Shown: in pieces, positions 24,025 through 30,653 of the stretch
Position numbering within the stretch: position 1 is the stretch's first letter
Layout: each line of letters begins with the position of its first letter
DNA from: CAZHFW01 sp964531675
GTDB taxonomy: Bacteria; Planctomycetota; Phycisphaerae; Phycisphaerales; UBA1924
Direction: 5' to 3'
DNA length: 31,908 nucleotides
NCBI GenBank assembly: GCA_964531675.1
Contig: CAZHFW010000043.1
Coordinates: 1-31,908, forward strand
Program-made: the position numbers and the translations under genes
The notes under the pieces: generated by a model
The model's database searches: none
Seen by the model: only the letters and a program-made list of their open reading frames with translations
Told to the model about the DNA's origin: nothing

Positions 24025-25320
24025 ATGCAACTTCGAATCGCGGCGCGTTCGCAGATTCCCTCCTTCGTCCTTCCGGGCGTGCTGGCGTTGTGCGCCGGCG
24101 CAGCGCTGGGCGGCTGCGCAGCCCAGCCCACCGCGGAGAAGCCCGCATGGGTTGCTTCGCCTCAGAACGCGGTGAATCCCTCCACGACGCTGGTCGCGGT
24201 GGGCCAGGGTGGCGATCCGGAGTCGGCGCGGGCCGCTGCGGAGAAGGCGGTCACGCAGGAGGTCGCCTCCCGCGTGGGTGCGCCGGGCTTCGACATCGCC
24301 CAGTTCGAGACCCGGATGCTCCGTGCGGGAGACGATCCGCGCCAGACCGTCGAGCTGCTCGCGCCCCGCGAGTTCGTCGCGGCGGCTCCCCTGGTCGGGA
24401 TCCAGTACGCCCAGCAGACCCAGGACCCGCGCACGGGCCGCTTTGCGACGATGGCCACGATCGACCGCGCCGGATTGACCAACGCCTACCTCAACGAGGC
24501 GGCCCGCAACGCGGATCGTGCGGCACGGCTCTGGAACAGCGCTTCGGGACAGAACGCCTACCAGTTCACCGAGACGCTCATCGCTGCACAGCTCGCGGCC
24601 CAGGCCCGGGACGCCTTGGCCCGCGGCGCTCAGAAGATCGGCGCATCGCTCGCGACGCCCCCGGGCGTGACCGCGTATCGCCCGACCATCGAGGAGATCC
24701 GGGTCGCCATGACCCAGGCGCAGAGCCCGGTGTCCGCCGGCGTGTTTGCGCAGAGCGAGATCCCCGCGTCCATCGCCGACGAGATCAAGCAGGAACTCTT
24801 CAGGCTGCGCGTGCCTCAGTTCACGGATCAGTCCAAGGCGGACATCGACCTGATGACGCGCCTGACCTTCGAGCCCACCAATCAGGGCGCCGCCCAGGCG
24901 GTGCTCGTGAACTGGAGGCTCGTGATCGAACCCGTGACCAGGACGGGCACGAACCTGGAAGCGCTGGTGCTCGAAGGCAAGACCGGCTCGCGGAGCTGGG
25001 ACGAAGCCAGGCAGGAGGCGGCGCGACTGGCGCTGGTCGAGCTCCGCGAGAAGGGCGAGGACTATCTGCGTCGGGTGCTCTATAGCCAGGGGACCGCGCC
25101 GGTGCTGCCGCCGGTGGTTTCGACCACGGTGACCAACACGACGACGACCACAACGACGACGACGACGGTGCAATCGCCGACGGTGACCACCACGACGATC
25201 ACGCCCGCGCCCGCAGCGACGACCACAACCACGACGACGACCGCGCCCGCGGGCACGCCGCCTTCGAACACGCCGGGCCAGCCCGCCGATCCGAACCAGC
25301 CCGCGGGCAATCCCAAGTAA
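24025..25320 (+). CDS. LPP20-type lipoprotein with threonine-rich tail
   Basis: A 431-residue lipoprotein; the signal ends at ALGGC (C31). The segment after it, EKPAWV then LVAVGQGG and a run of A/E-rich helix (ESARAAAEKAVTQEVASRV), matches the LPP20 domain, a small beta-alpha fold found in outer-membrane lipoproteins. The middle (about 185-360) has a second similar alpha/beta region resembling the LpoB fold (FRLRVPQFTDQSKADIDLMTRLTFEP). From about 363 the protein is a Thr/Pro/Ala-rich, unstructured tail with runs of up to ten threonines, then PGQPADPNQPAGNPK. The tail is typical of a wall-spanning or O-glycosylated stretch; that is inference. Good GGAG before the ATG. Middle gene of the operon, 4 bases after the COG3014 gene and 58 before lpoB. 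Confidence 0.82.
   Translation: MQLRIAARSQIPSFVLPGVLALCAGAALGGCAAQPTAEKPAWVASPQNAVNPSTTLVAVGQGGDPESARAAAEKAVTQEVASRVGAPGFDIAQFETRMLRAGDDPRQTVELLAPREFVAAAPLVGIQYAQQTQDPRTGRFATMATIDRAGLTNAYLNEAARNADRAARLWNSASGQNAYQFTETLIAAQLAAQARDALARGAQKIGASLATPPGVTAYRPTIEEIRVAMTQAQSPVSAGVFAQSEIPASIADEIKQELFRLRVPQFTDQSKADIDLMTRLTFEPTNQGAAQAVLVNWRLVIEPVTRTGTNLEALVLEGKTGSRSWDEARQEAARLALVELREKGEDYLRRVLYSQGTAPVLPPVVSTTVTNTTTTTTTTTTVQSPTVTTTTITPAPAATTTTTTTTAPAGTPPSNTPGQPADPNQPAGNPK
25122..25242 (+). repeat. ACN-rich low-complexity DNA coding the threonine tail
   Basis: Nearly every codon is a threonine codon, mostly acg with interspersed acc and aca, in two blocks around 25135-25168 and 25180-25242. The mixed third bases suggest selection for threonine rather than simple triplet slippage, although the acg runs could vary in number between strains. 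Confidence 0.75.
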
Positions 25321-25378
25321 TCAACACAAGGCCCGCACGCCAACAATCACGCACGAATCACACACCGGAGTCTTACCG

Positions 25379-25993
25379 ATGTCCACGAAGTACGCGATCC
25401 TCCCCTCGGCCCTGGCGATGCTCACCCTGAGCGGGTGCGCATCGAGCGGGAACCCCAACTACCAGGTCCAGCGCGTCGACCCCGAGCAGGTTGTCGACGT
25501 TGACTACCGCTTCACCGACGACGATGCCCGGCAGGTCTACCGCGGCATGGTCAATGACGCCCTGAGCAAGCCCTGGATCGACAACTGGAAGAACGAGCAC
25601 GCCGGCAAAAGGCCCATCGTCATCATCGGCACCGTCAAGAACGAGACCAACGACTACATCGACACCAAGATGTTCACCAAGCGGCTCGAAGAGGAGTTCA
25701 TCAACTCCGGCCGCGTGCGCGTGGTCTCCGAGCGCGATCAGCGCGGCGAACTCCGCGACGAGCGCATGGCGGGGCAGGAGTTCAACCGCCCCGAGACGAT
25801 CAAGAAGGTCGCCAACGAGCTCGGCGCGGACTTCATGGTCCTGGGCCGGGTGGGGGACCTGAAGCAGAAGTCGGGCAACGGCGGCGTGATCGTGAACTAC
25901 TACCAGGTCAACCTGGAGATCGTGGACATCGAGTCCAACGAGAAGGTCTGGATCCAGACCGAGGAAGTGAAGAAGATCGCGCGGCGTCGTTGA
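25379..25993 (+). CDS. lpoB: Penicillin-binding protein activator LpoB
   Basis: A 204-residue lipoprotein with lipobox LSGC (C20). The body matches LpoB: RPIVIIGTVKNETNDYIDT and KRLEEEFINSGRVRVVSERDQR, here seen as the VKNET and SGRVRVV blocks, then ANELGADFMVLGRVGD and a C-terminal strand pair NLEIVDIESNEKVWIQTEEVKK. LpoB in Gammaproteobacteria is an outer-membrane lipoprotein that reaches through the wall to activate PBP1B; the same role here is inference. In planctomycetes, whose peptidoglycan is thin and was long overlooked, this gene together with mreBCD in the window argues for active wall synthesis. GGAG lies eight bases before the ATG. Last gene of the operon; an intrinsic terminator follows 27 bases on. 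Confidence 0.9.
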   Translation: MSTKYAILPSALAMLTLSGCASSGNPNYQVQRVDPEQVVDVDYRFTDDDARQVYRGMVNDALSKPWIDNWKNEHAGKRPIVIIGTVKNETNDYIDTKMFTKRLEEEFINSGRVRVVSERDQRGELRDERMAGQEFNRPETIKKVANELGADFMVLGRVGDLKQKSGNGGVIVNYYQVNLEIVDIESNEKVWIQTEEVKKIARRR

Positions 25994-26019
25994 AGCCCGG
26001 TGTTTGAGCTGTCTTTTCG

Positions 26020-26053
26020 AGAGCCGGGGCCTCGCGCCACGGCTCTTCTTTTT
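26020..26053 (+). terminator. Intrinsic terminator of the lipoprotein operon
   Basis: Arms agagccg and cggctct form a 7 bp stem around a GC-rich loop, followed by tctttttg. It lies 27 bases past the lpoB stop codon and ends the three-lipoprotein unit. Confidence 0.85.
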
Positions 26054-26094
26054 GCCCGCCGGGACCCCTTGAAGGGCGGTCCGGAGGGCCGGGC

Positions 26095-26123
26095 TTGAAT
26101 TTTCGACTTATGTTCGGTATCTA
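26095..26123 (+). promoter_or_regulatory. Candidate distal rpsL promoter, TTGAAT-17-TATCTA
   Basis: TTGAAT (26095-26100) and TATCTA (26118-26123) are 17 bases apart in the only AT-rich patch of this gap. They could drive rpsL-rpsG with a leader of about 125 bases. A second candidate lies closer to the gene. Confidence 0.35.
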
Positions 26124-26151
26124 GAAGGGCAACTCCAGACGCTCGGGTGTC

Positions 26152-26179
26152 TTGCCTCGCCCGGGGTCCGGGCTAGTAT
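26152..26179 (+). promoter_or_regulatory. Candidate proximal rpsL promoter, TTGCCT-16-TAGTAT
   Basis: TTGCCT (26152-26157) and TAGTAT (26174-26179) with a 16-base spacer resemble the infC candidate TTGCCC-17-TAGGAT, so both translation genes may share this promoter form. The start of transcription would be near 26186, about 70 bases before rpsL. Confidence 0.4.
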
Positions 26180-26256
26180 TCCGACCCTGAGTTTCCCGTT
26201 GGGACGCCTTTCCGCGCCCGTCGGGTTCAGCGTCGTTTCGGAGCAGGTACACAGCA

Positions 26257-26631
26257 ATGCCGACGATCAACCAGCTGATCCGCAATCCCCGGCGTCCCGT
26301 CGCCAACCGTTCCAAGGTCCGCGACCTGAACCAGGCGCCCCAGAAGCGCGGCGTGTGCACCATCGTCCGGACGATGACGCCCAAGAAGCCGAACTCGGCT
26401 CTCCGCAAGATCGCCCGCGTCCGCCTCTCCAACGGCAAGGAAGTGACGGCGTACATCGGCGGCGAGGGCCACAACCTCCAGGAACACTCGATCGTCCTGG
26501 TCCGCGGCGGCCGCGTCCGCGACCTTCCGGGCGTGCGCTACCACATCGTCCGCGGTTCGCTGGACTGCCTGGGCGTTGAGAACCGCAAGCAGGGCCGTTC
26601 CAAGTACGGCACCAAGCGCGCCAAGAAGTAA
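26257..26631 (+). CDS. rpsL: 30S ribosomal protein S12
   Basis: A 124-residue S12, full length and collinear with the E. coli protein. PQKRGVC (28-34) and TPKKPNSALRK (41-51) carry the decoding-centre lysine K43. GEGHNLQEHS (69-78) and LPGVRYHIVRG (90-100) follow. In the second decoding loop, position 88 is arginine (GGRVRDLPG) where E. coli has lysine (GGRVKDLPG); the codon is cgc, so this is not a misreading. S12 contacts codon-anticodon pairs in the A site. Ribosome binding site weak (gagcagg about 9-10 bases upstream). Followed by rpsG after 147 bases. Confidence 0.98.
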   Translation: MPTINQLIRNPRRPVANRSKVRDLNQAPQKRGVCTIVRTMTPKKPNSALRKIARVRLSNGKEVTAYIGGEGHNLQEHSIVLVRGGRVRDLPGVRYHIVRGSLDCLGVENRKQGRSKYGTKRAKK

Positions 26632-26667
26632 TCCGCCCCCTGAGGCGAGCATCCGATCACACATGCA

Positions 26668-26689
26668 GCCCGGGGCGTGCGCCCCGGGC
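26668..26689. other. Perfect GC hairpin between rpsL and rpsG
   Basis: gcccggggcg and cgccccgggc form a 10 bp stem with a 2-base centre, 36 bases past the rpsL stop codon. No T tract follows, so it is more likely an attenuator, processing site or regulatory target in a shared rpsL-rpsG transcript than a terminator. In other bacteria S7 regulates translation from this intergenic region. Confidence 0.6.
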
Positions 26690-26778
26690 GTTCAAGGGCG
26701 AGTAATCGTCACGTCAGCCTGCCCGGCGCGTGGCGGTGAAAATGGACGGCACACCGTCCGTCGCGAAAGGAGTTTTCG

Positions 26779-27276
26779 ATGGGCCGCAAGAAGTTCACCA
26801 AGGCTGAGCAGACCCTGCGTCCGGACCCCCGTTACGGCGACAAGGTTCTGGCTCGCTTCATCAACTGCATCATGTACGACGGCAAGAAGGCCGTCGCCCA
26901 GCGCGTCGCCTACGACGCGTTCGACATCATTGAGCAGAAGCTCGAGAAGGAAACGGCTGAGAACAAGCCGGCCAACGCTCTGGAGATCTTCCAGCGTGCG
27001 ATCGACAACGTGAAGCCGTTCGTCGAAGTCCGCTCCAAGCGCGTCGGTGGCGCCAACTACCAGGTGCCGATGCCCGTGAATCGCACGCGTCAGCAGTCGC
27101 TGGCGTTCCGCTGGATCATCGACGCGACCCGCTCCGAGCGCGGCCGCCCGATGGCGCAGCGTCTGGCCGACGAGCTCTACAACGCCGCCAAGGGCGAGGG
27201 CAAGGCCATGACGACCCGCGAGCAGACGCACCGCATGGCGGAAGCCAACCGCGCGTTCGCCCACTTCGCGAACTAA
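26779..27276 (+). CDS. rpsG: 30S ribosomal protein S7
   Basis: A 165-residue S7, slightly longer than the usual 156. It starts MGRKKFTKAEQTLRPDPRYGDK, seen here as the RPDPRYGDK block, then INCIMYDGKK, and has VEVRSKRVGGANYQVPMPV, QSLAFRWII and a C-terminal MAEANRAFAHF. S7 organises the 3' domain of 16S rRNA and lies near the E site. AAAGGAG lies 7 bases before the ATG, the best ribosome binding site in the window. The usual fusA does not follow; a strong terminator does. Confidence 0.98.
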   Translation: MGRKKFTKAEQTLRPDPRYGDKVLARFINCIMYDGKKAVAQRVAYDAFDIIEQKLEKETAENKPANALEIFQRAIDNVKPFVEVRSKRVGGANYQVPMPVNRTRQQSLAFRWIIDATRSERGRPMAQRLADELYNAAKGEGKAMTTREQTHRMAEANRAFAHFAN

Positions 27277-27320
27277 GTCCTCTCGCAAGCCGGACGCCTT
27301 TGGCAATCCGAGTCATCATC

Positions 27321-27358
27321 CAGCGCCCCGGGGTCTCGCCCCGGGGTGCTGTGTTTTT
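27321..27358 (+). terminator. Intrinsic terminator of rpsL-rpsG
   Basis: A 13 bp stem (cagcgccccgggg with ccccggggtgctg, one G-T pair) with a 5-base loop is followed by tgttttt. It ends the ribosomal protein unit before the converging acetyltransferase gene. Confidence 0.9.
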
Positions 27359-27368
27359 GCCCTCGCGA

Positions 27369-28019
27369 TCACGCGCGGAGCTTCTGGCCCGGGATGTCCC
27401 ACTCATCCGAGAGCACCGCCCAGCCGAGCGTGTCGCACCATCCGTGGCCTTCGACCCAGCGGTCCTTGCGGGTGTGGAGCTCCTGACGGAGCCCGAGCTT
27501 GCGGGGCACGCCGCAGGACGCGGCGTTCGCGGACGCTGCGAAGATGTGAACGCGGCGCAGTCCCCAGCCTCCCTGGGCCTGAGGCGTGAAGGCCCAGGAG
27601 AGCAGCCCCGCGGTCATCTCGGCTGCGAATCCCCTGCGCTGGAAGCCCGAGTCGACCCAGTACCCGGTCTCGGCGTTGTGCGTGGAGAGCGAGAACCGGT
27701 TGAGCCCGTTGCCTCCGACCAGGCGGCCGGTGGCGGTTTCGAACGCGCCCAGGACATAGCCCGCCAGATTCATGAACGCATCGTCCCAGCGCTCGCGCCC
27801 GCGCCGGAACCACTCGATGTTGTAGATCGATTGCTCGACGCTCAGGTGATCGCTGGCGGCCCAGGGGAGCCAAGGCAGCATCACGCTCCGGGAGCGTGAA
27901 ACGCCCTCAAAGAGGGCCTTCGCGTCGGAGGTTTCGTACCAGCGGAGCGTGAGCCTGGGCGTCTGAAACGACGCGGGAAGCGGATTCGGGGGCGTCCAGG
28001 GTGATGGGCGGGTGCTCAT
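27369..28019 (-). CDS. GNAT acetyltransferase, RimJ/RimL type
   Basis: A 216-residue N-acetyltransferase. ASFQTPRLTLRWYETSDAKAL near the N-terminus, the central YVLGAFETATGRLVGGNGLNRF strand pair, ETGYWVDSGFQRRGFAAEM (acetyl-CoA binding Q/RxxG/A as QRRGFA) and the region near HIFAASANAAS with VPRKLGLR are the order of motifs in the RimJ/RimL-like group (shown here in parts). The acceptor could be a ribosomal protein N-terminus or a small molecule; it cannot be told. In the usual motif the late block reads N-x-A-S-x-x-V-x-x-K-L-G-F, which fits ANAASCGVPRKLGLR. The frame is open to 28316, but similarity starts only after the ATG at 28019. GGAGG lies just one base before that ATG, an unusually short distance. 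Confidence 0.88.
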   Translation of the reverse strand: MSTRPSPWTPPNPLPASFQTPRLTLRWYETSDAKALFEGVSRSRSVMLPWLPWAASDHLSVEQSIYNIEWFRRGRERWDDAFMNLAGYVLGAFETATGRLVGGNGLNRFSLSTHNAETGYWVDSGFQRRGFAAEMTAGLLSWAFTPQAQGGWGLRRVHIFAASANAASCGVPRKLGLRQELHTRKDRWVEGHGWCDTLGWAVLSDEWDIPGQKLRA

Positions 28020-28128
28020 GCCTCCGAGGATCGCAGGTCCCAAGAACCCGTGCAATCCGGCCGATAGTGGATTGCCGAACCCGGGCTCGCTCGGGACGTA
28101 CCACCGCACGAGATCGATCGCGTTCAAC

Positions 28129-29436
28129 ATGACTTCCACGAGCCCAAACCAGACCGAACGCAGGCGTGCGCGACCGCGACGGATCGCAGCGGGGCTGGTG
28201 GGATACGTCGTGCTCGCGATCGGCAGCGCGGCCTTGAACATCCGGACGACCAAGGGGCTCCCCGAGACCGGCACAACGCACGCGGTGCTCACGGTTGTGA
28301 ACAACCTGGAGTACATGTGCGCCTTCCCGGGCTATCTGCTCGCGTGGCTCATGGGCCACGTCAAGGGTGCGCCGACGTGGACGACCTCGCTCTTCGGCGC
28401 GTTCGTGGGATGGGCGATCTTCTTCGTGGTTCTGGCGACAATGATCCGCATCGGCCGCTGGATCGTGCGACGCGCGGGACCTTCACGCTCGCCAATCGCA
28501 CGTCCCCAGGACGCGCCGGCCCAAGCCTCGACCGACTCTGAATCTCTCCCGCTCTCCAGGCGCCAGGTGCTCGTGGGCGCGACGCTCGCGGCGCCCGTGG
28601 TCGCCGCGGCGGGTTCCGCGGCCTACGCGACGGTCATCGAGCCCTTCAATCTCAAGACCCGACGCTACACCGTGGCCCTCCGCGGGCTTCCCGCCGAACT
28701 CCACGGCGTGCGCTTCGTGCAACTCTCCGACACCCACTTCGGCCCCCGCGTTCCCGCGGATCAGATCGCGGCTGCGGTCCGCAGGGCGATCGAACTCAAG
28801 CCCGACTTCTACCTCCTCACCGGCGATTACATCTACGACGGCGTGCGCTTTATTCCCGGCGCGGTGGAGCTCTTTGAGCCCCTGGTCAGAGGACCCGGCG
28901 CCCGCCCGACGCTCGCGACCCTCGGCAATCACGACTGGTACGGCGATGGCGAGCGCTGCGCCCGCATGCTCAGCGACATCGGCGTGCGCATGCTCGACAA
29001 CACGCGCGTGTTCCTCGACGCCAAAGTCCGCGAACTCGTCGCGACCGAGCCTTCCAGAGGCTCGCTCTGCATCGCGGGGCTTGGCGATCTCATCGAAGAT
29101 CGCATCGACCCGGAACGTGCGCTCAAAGGCGTCGATCCCGAGACGCCCAGGCTTGTGCTCGCGCACAACCCGGACACCGCTGAGGAAGGCGCGGTCGTGC
29201 ACGGGCCTCGCATCGATCTCATGCTCAGCGGGCACACCCACGGCGGGCAATGCAGCCTGCCCTTCTACGGCCCGCCCGTGACGCTGAGCCACTACGGCCG
29301 TCGGTACATCGGGGGCGTCGTGCAGGCGCCGAGCTGCCGGGTGCTCGTCTCACGCGGCATCGGGACGTCGATCCTGCCGATCCGCTTCGGCGTGCCTCCC
29401 GAGGTCGTCGAACTCACGCTCCATCGGGCGGAGTGA
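28129..29436 (+). CDS. Membrane-anchored metallophosphoesterase (YkuE type)
   Basis: A 435-residue protein in three parts. The N-terminal part (1-115) has membrane segments near 18-37, 62-77 and 86-106. A hydrophilic linker (115-140) leads to S143-R144-R145-Q-V-L followed by a hydrophobic stretch (147-168), which looks like an internal Tat-type signal. The catalytic domain (about 180-430) has D201-T-H203, G232-D233, G266-N267-H268-D269, H346 and G-H369-T-H371-GG, the full two-metal calcineurin-like set; the order matches YkuE/YaeI-type phosphoesterases, some of which act on UDP-diacylglucosamine or other lipid substrates. The substrate here is inference. The ATG at 28129 has no Shine-Dalgarno sequence; an ATG at 28012 would add 39 residues and reach into the divergent acetyltransferase gene. 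Confidence 0.88.
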   Translation: MTSTSPNQTERRRARPRRIAAGLVGYVVLAIGSAALNIRTTKGLPETGTTHAVLTVVNNLEYMCAFPGYLLAWLMGHVKGAPTWTTSLFGAFVGWAIFFVVLATMIRIGRWIVRRAGPSRSPIARPQDAPAQASTDSESLPLSRRQVLVGATLAAPVVAAAGSAAYATVIEPFNLKTRRYTVALRGLPAELHGVRFVQLSDTHFGPRVPADQIAAAVRRAIELKPDFYLLTGDYIYDGVRFIPGAVELFEPLVRGPGARPTLATLGNHDWYGDGERCARMLSDIGVRMLDNTRVFLDAKVRELVATEPSRGSLCIAGLGDLIEDRIDPERALKGVDPETPRLVLAHNPDTAEEGAVVHGPRIDLMLSGHTHGGQCSLPFYGPPVTLSHYGRRYIGGVVQAPSCRVLVSRGIGTSILPIRFGVPPEVVELTLHRAE

Positions 29437-29477
29437 CGCTGAATAAGGCACACCAGCCTCAGCGGGGACGGGTCGTC

Positions 29478-29483
29478 TACCCT
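29478..29483 (+). promoter_or_regulatory. Candidate -10 box TACCCT of the ThiF-type gene
   Basis: TACCCT is separated from the ATG at 29490 by exactly six bases (cacccg), with no Shine-Dalgarno sequence, as before the GlmU-like and MazG-like genes. This predicts a leaderless mRNA. Confidence 0.45.
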
Positions 29484-29489
29484 CACCCG

Positions 29490-30572
29490 ATGTCCACCAG
29501 CGCCCGAGTTCCGGAACACCTGGCCCGCTATCAGCGGCAGATGCTGATCCCAGGGATCGGCGTGGAAGGGCAGGAACGTCTGGCGCGGGCCCATGCGTTC
29601 GTGGTGGGATGCGGAGCCCTCGGGTGCATGAGCACCGAACTCCTGTGCCGGGCGGGCGTGGGGACCATCACGATTGTTGATCGGGACGTGGTCGAGCCCA
29701 CCAATCTCCAGCGGCAGATGCTCTTTGATGAGCAGGATGCCGCGGAGGGGCTACCCAAAGCCGAAGCGGCCAAGCGCAGGCTCGCACGCATCAACAGCCA
29801 GGTCCGCGTGCACGCGGTGGTCGCGGACTTCACGCATCGCGTTGCGGAGAAACTGCTCCTGGACGCGTCGCGCGGGAAGCCTGATGTCATCATCGACGGC
29901 ACCGACAATCTCGAGACCCGCTATCTGCTGAACGATCTGAGCGTGAAGCACGCGAGGCCGTACCTCTACGCGGGCGCGGTGGGCGCCGCGGGGATGTCCA
30001 CGACGTTCACGCCTCCGGAGGGCGCGTGCCTGCGGTGCGTGTTTGATGAGCTTCCCGCGCCGGGGACGATCGCGACCTGCGAGACCGCGGGCGTGCTCGG
30101 GCCGGCGGTCACGATCGTCGCGTCCTGTCAGGCTGCGGACGCGATCAAACTGCTCTCGGGCCTCGGCGAGAAGCTCTCCCCGACGCTCCTGGACTTTGAC
30201 CTCTGGACCAACCGTCGCCGCCGCGTGGATCTGTCGGAGGCGAGGCGGCCGGATTGCGTGTGCTGTGGGGCGCGGAAGTTCGAGTTCCTGGAAGGTCTGC
30301 ACGCCTCGCGGGCGGTGAAGCTCTGCGGGCAGAACGCGGTGCAGGTCGCGCCGCCAAGCGGCGAGCGCCGCATTGATCTGGCCGAGCTTGCGCGCAAACT
30401 CGCGGCCCTCGCGGGATCGCCAGTGCTCTCCAATGGCTTTCTGGTGCGAACGCGCGTCGGCGAAGGCTCGGGCTTTGAGCTGACGGTCTTCGAAGACGGG
30501 CGTGCGGTCGTCAAGGGCACGGAGAATCCGGACCTGGCGCGATCGCTTTACGCGCGCTACGTCGGCGCGTGA
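29490..30572 (+). CDS. ThiF/MoeB-type E1-like adenylyltransferase
   Basis: A 360-residue E1-like enzyme that would adenylate the C-terminal glycine of a small ubiquitin-like sulfur carrier. YQRQMLIPGIG (14-24) opens the fold; nucleotide loop G40-C-G42-A-L-G45; VDRDVVEPTNLQRQ (63-76); DGTDN (136-140); zinc cysteines C180-L-R-C183 and C256-V-C-C259; and CETAGVLGP with C197, as in MoeB. The C-terminal 80 residues are not a rhodanese; they contain LCGQNAVQV and a FEDGRAVVKGT strand pair followed by ARSLYARYVG, a domain that I recall from other ThiF-like proteins. No ThiS, MoaD, ThiG or MoaE gene is nearby, so thiamine versus molybdopterin versus another pathway is open. Longer in-frame readings back to 29250 run through the preceding gene and are rejected. 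Confidence 0.9.
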   Translation: MSTSARVPEHLARYQRQMLIPGIGVEGQERLARAHAFVVGCGALGCMSTELLCRAGVGTITIVDRDVVEPTNLQRQMLFDEQDAAEGLPKAEAAKRRLARINSQVRVHAVVADFTHRVAEKLLLDASRGKPDVIIDGTDNLETRYLLNDLSVKHARPYLYAGAVGAAGMSTTFTPPEGACLRCVFDELPAPGTIATCETAGVLGPAVTIVASCQAADAIKLLSGLGEKLSPTLLDFDLWTNRRRRVDLSEARRPDCVCCGARKFEFLEGLHASRAVKLCGQNAVQVAPPSGERRIDLAELARKLAALAGSPVLSNGFLVRTRVGEGSGFELTVFEDGRAVVKGTENPDLARSLYARYVGA

Positions 30573-30653
30573 GGCTGCGTGCGTGCGATCGGCGTATCCT
30601 TGGATCTTGGCTTGGTTGTGCCTGGATTCTGGTTTGGTTTGAAGGAGCGAAGC

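Noticed and set aside
25122..25242. Intergenic or mobile tandem repeat
   Set aside because: It is in frame and codes threonines with mixed third bases at the end of the lipoprotein gene.
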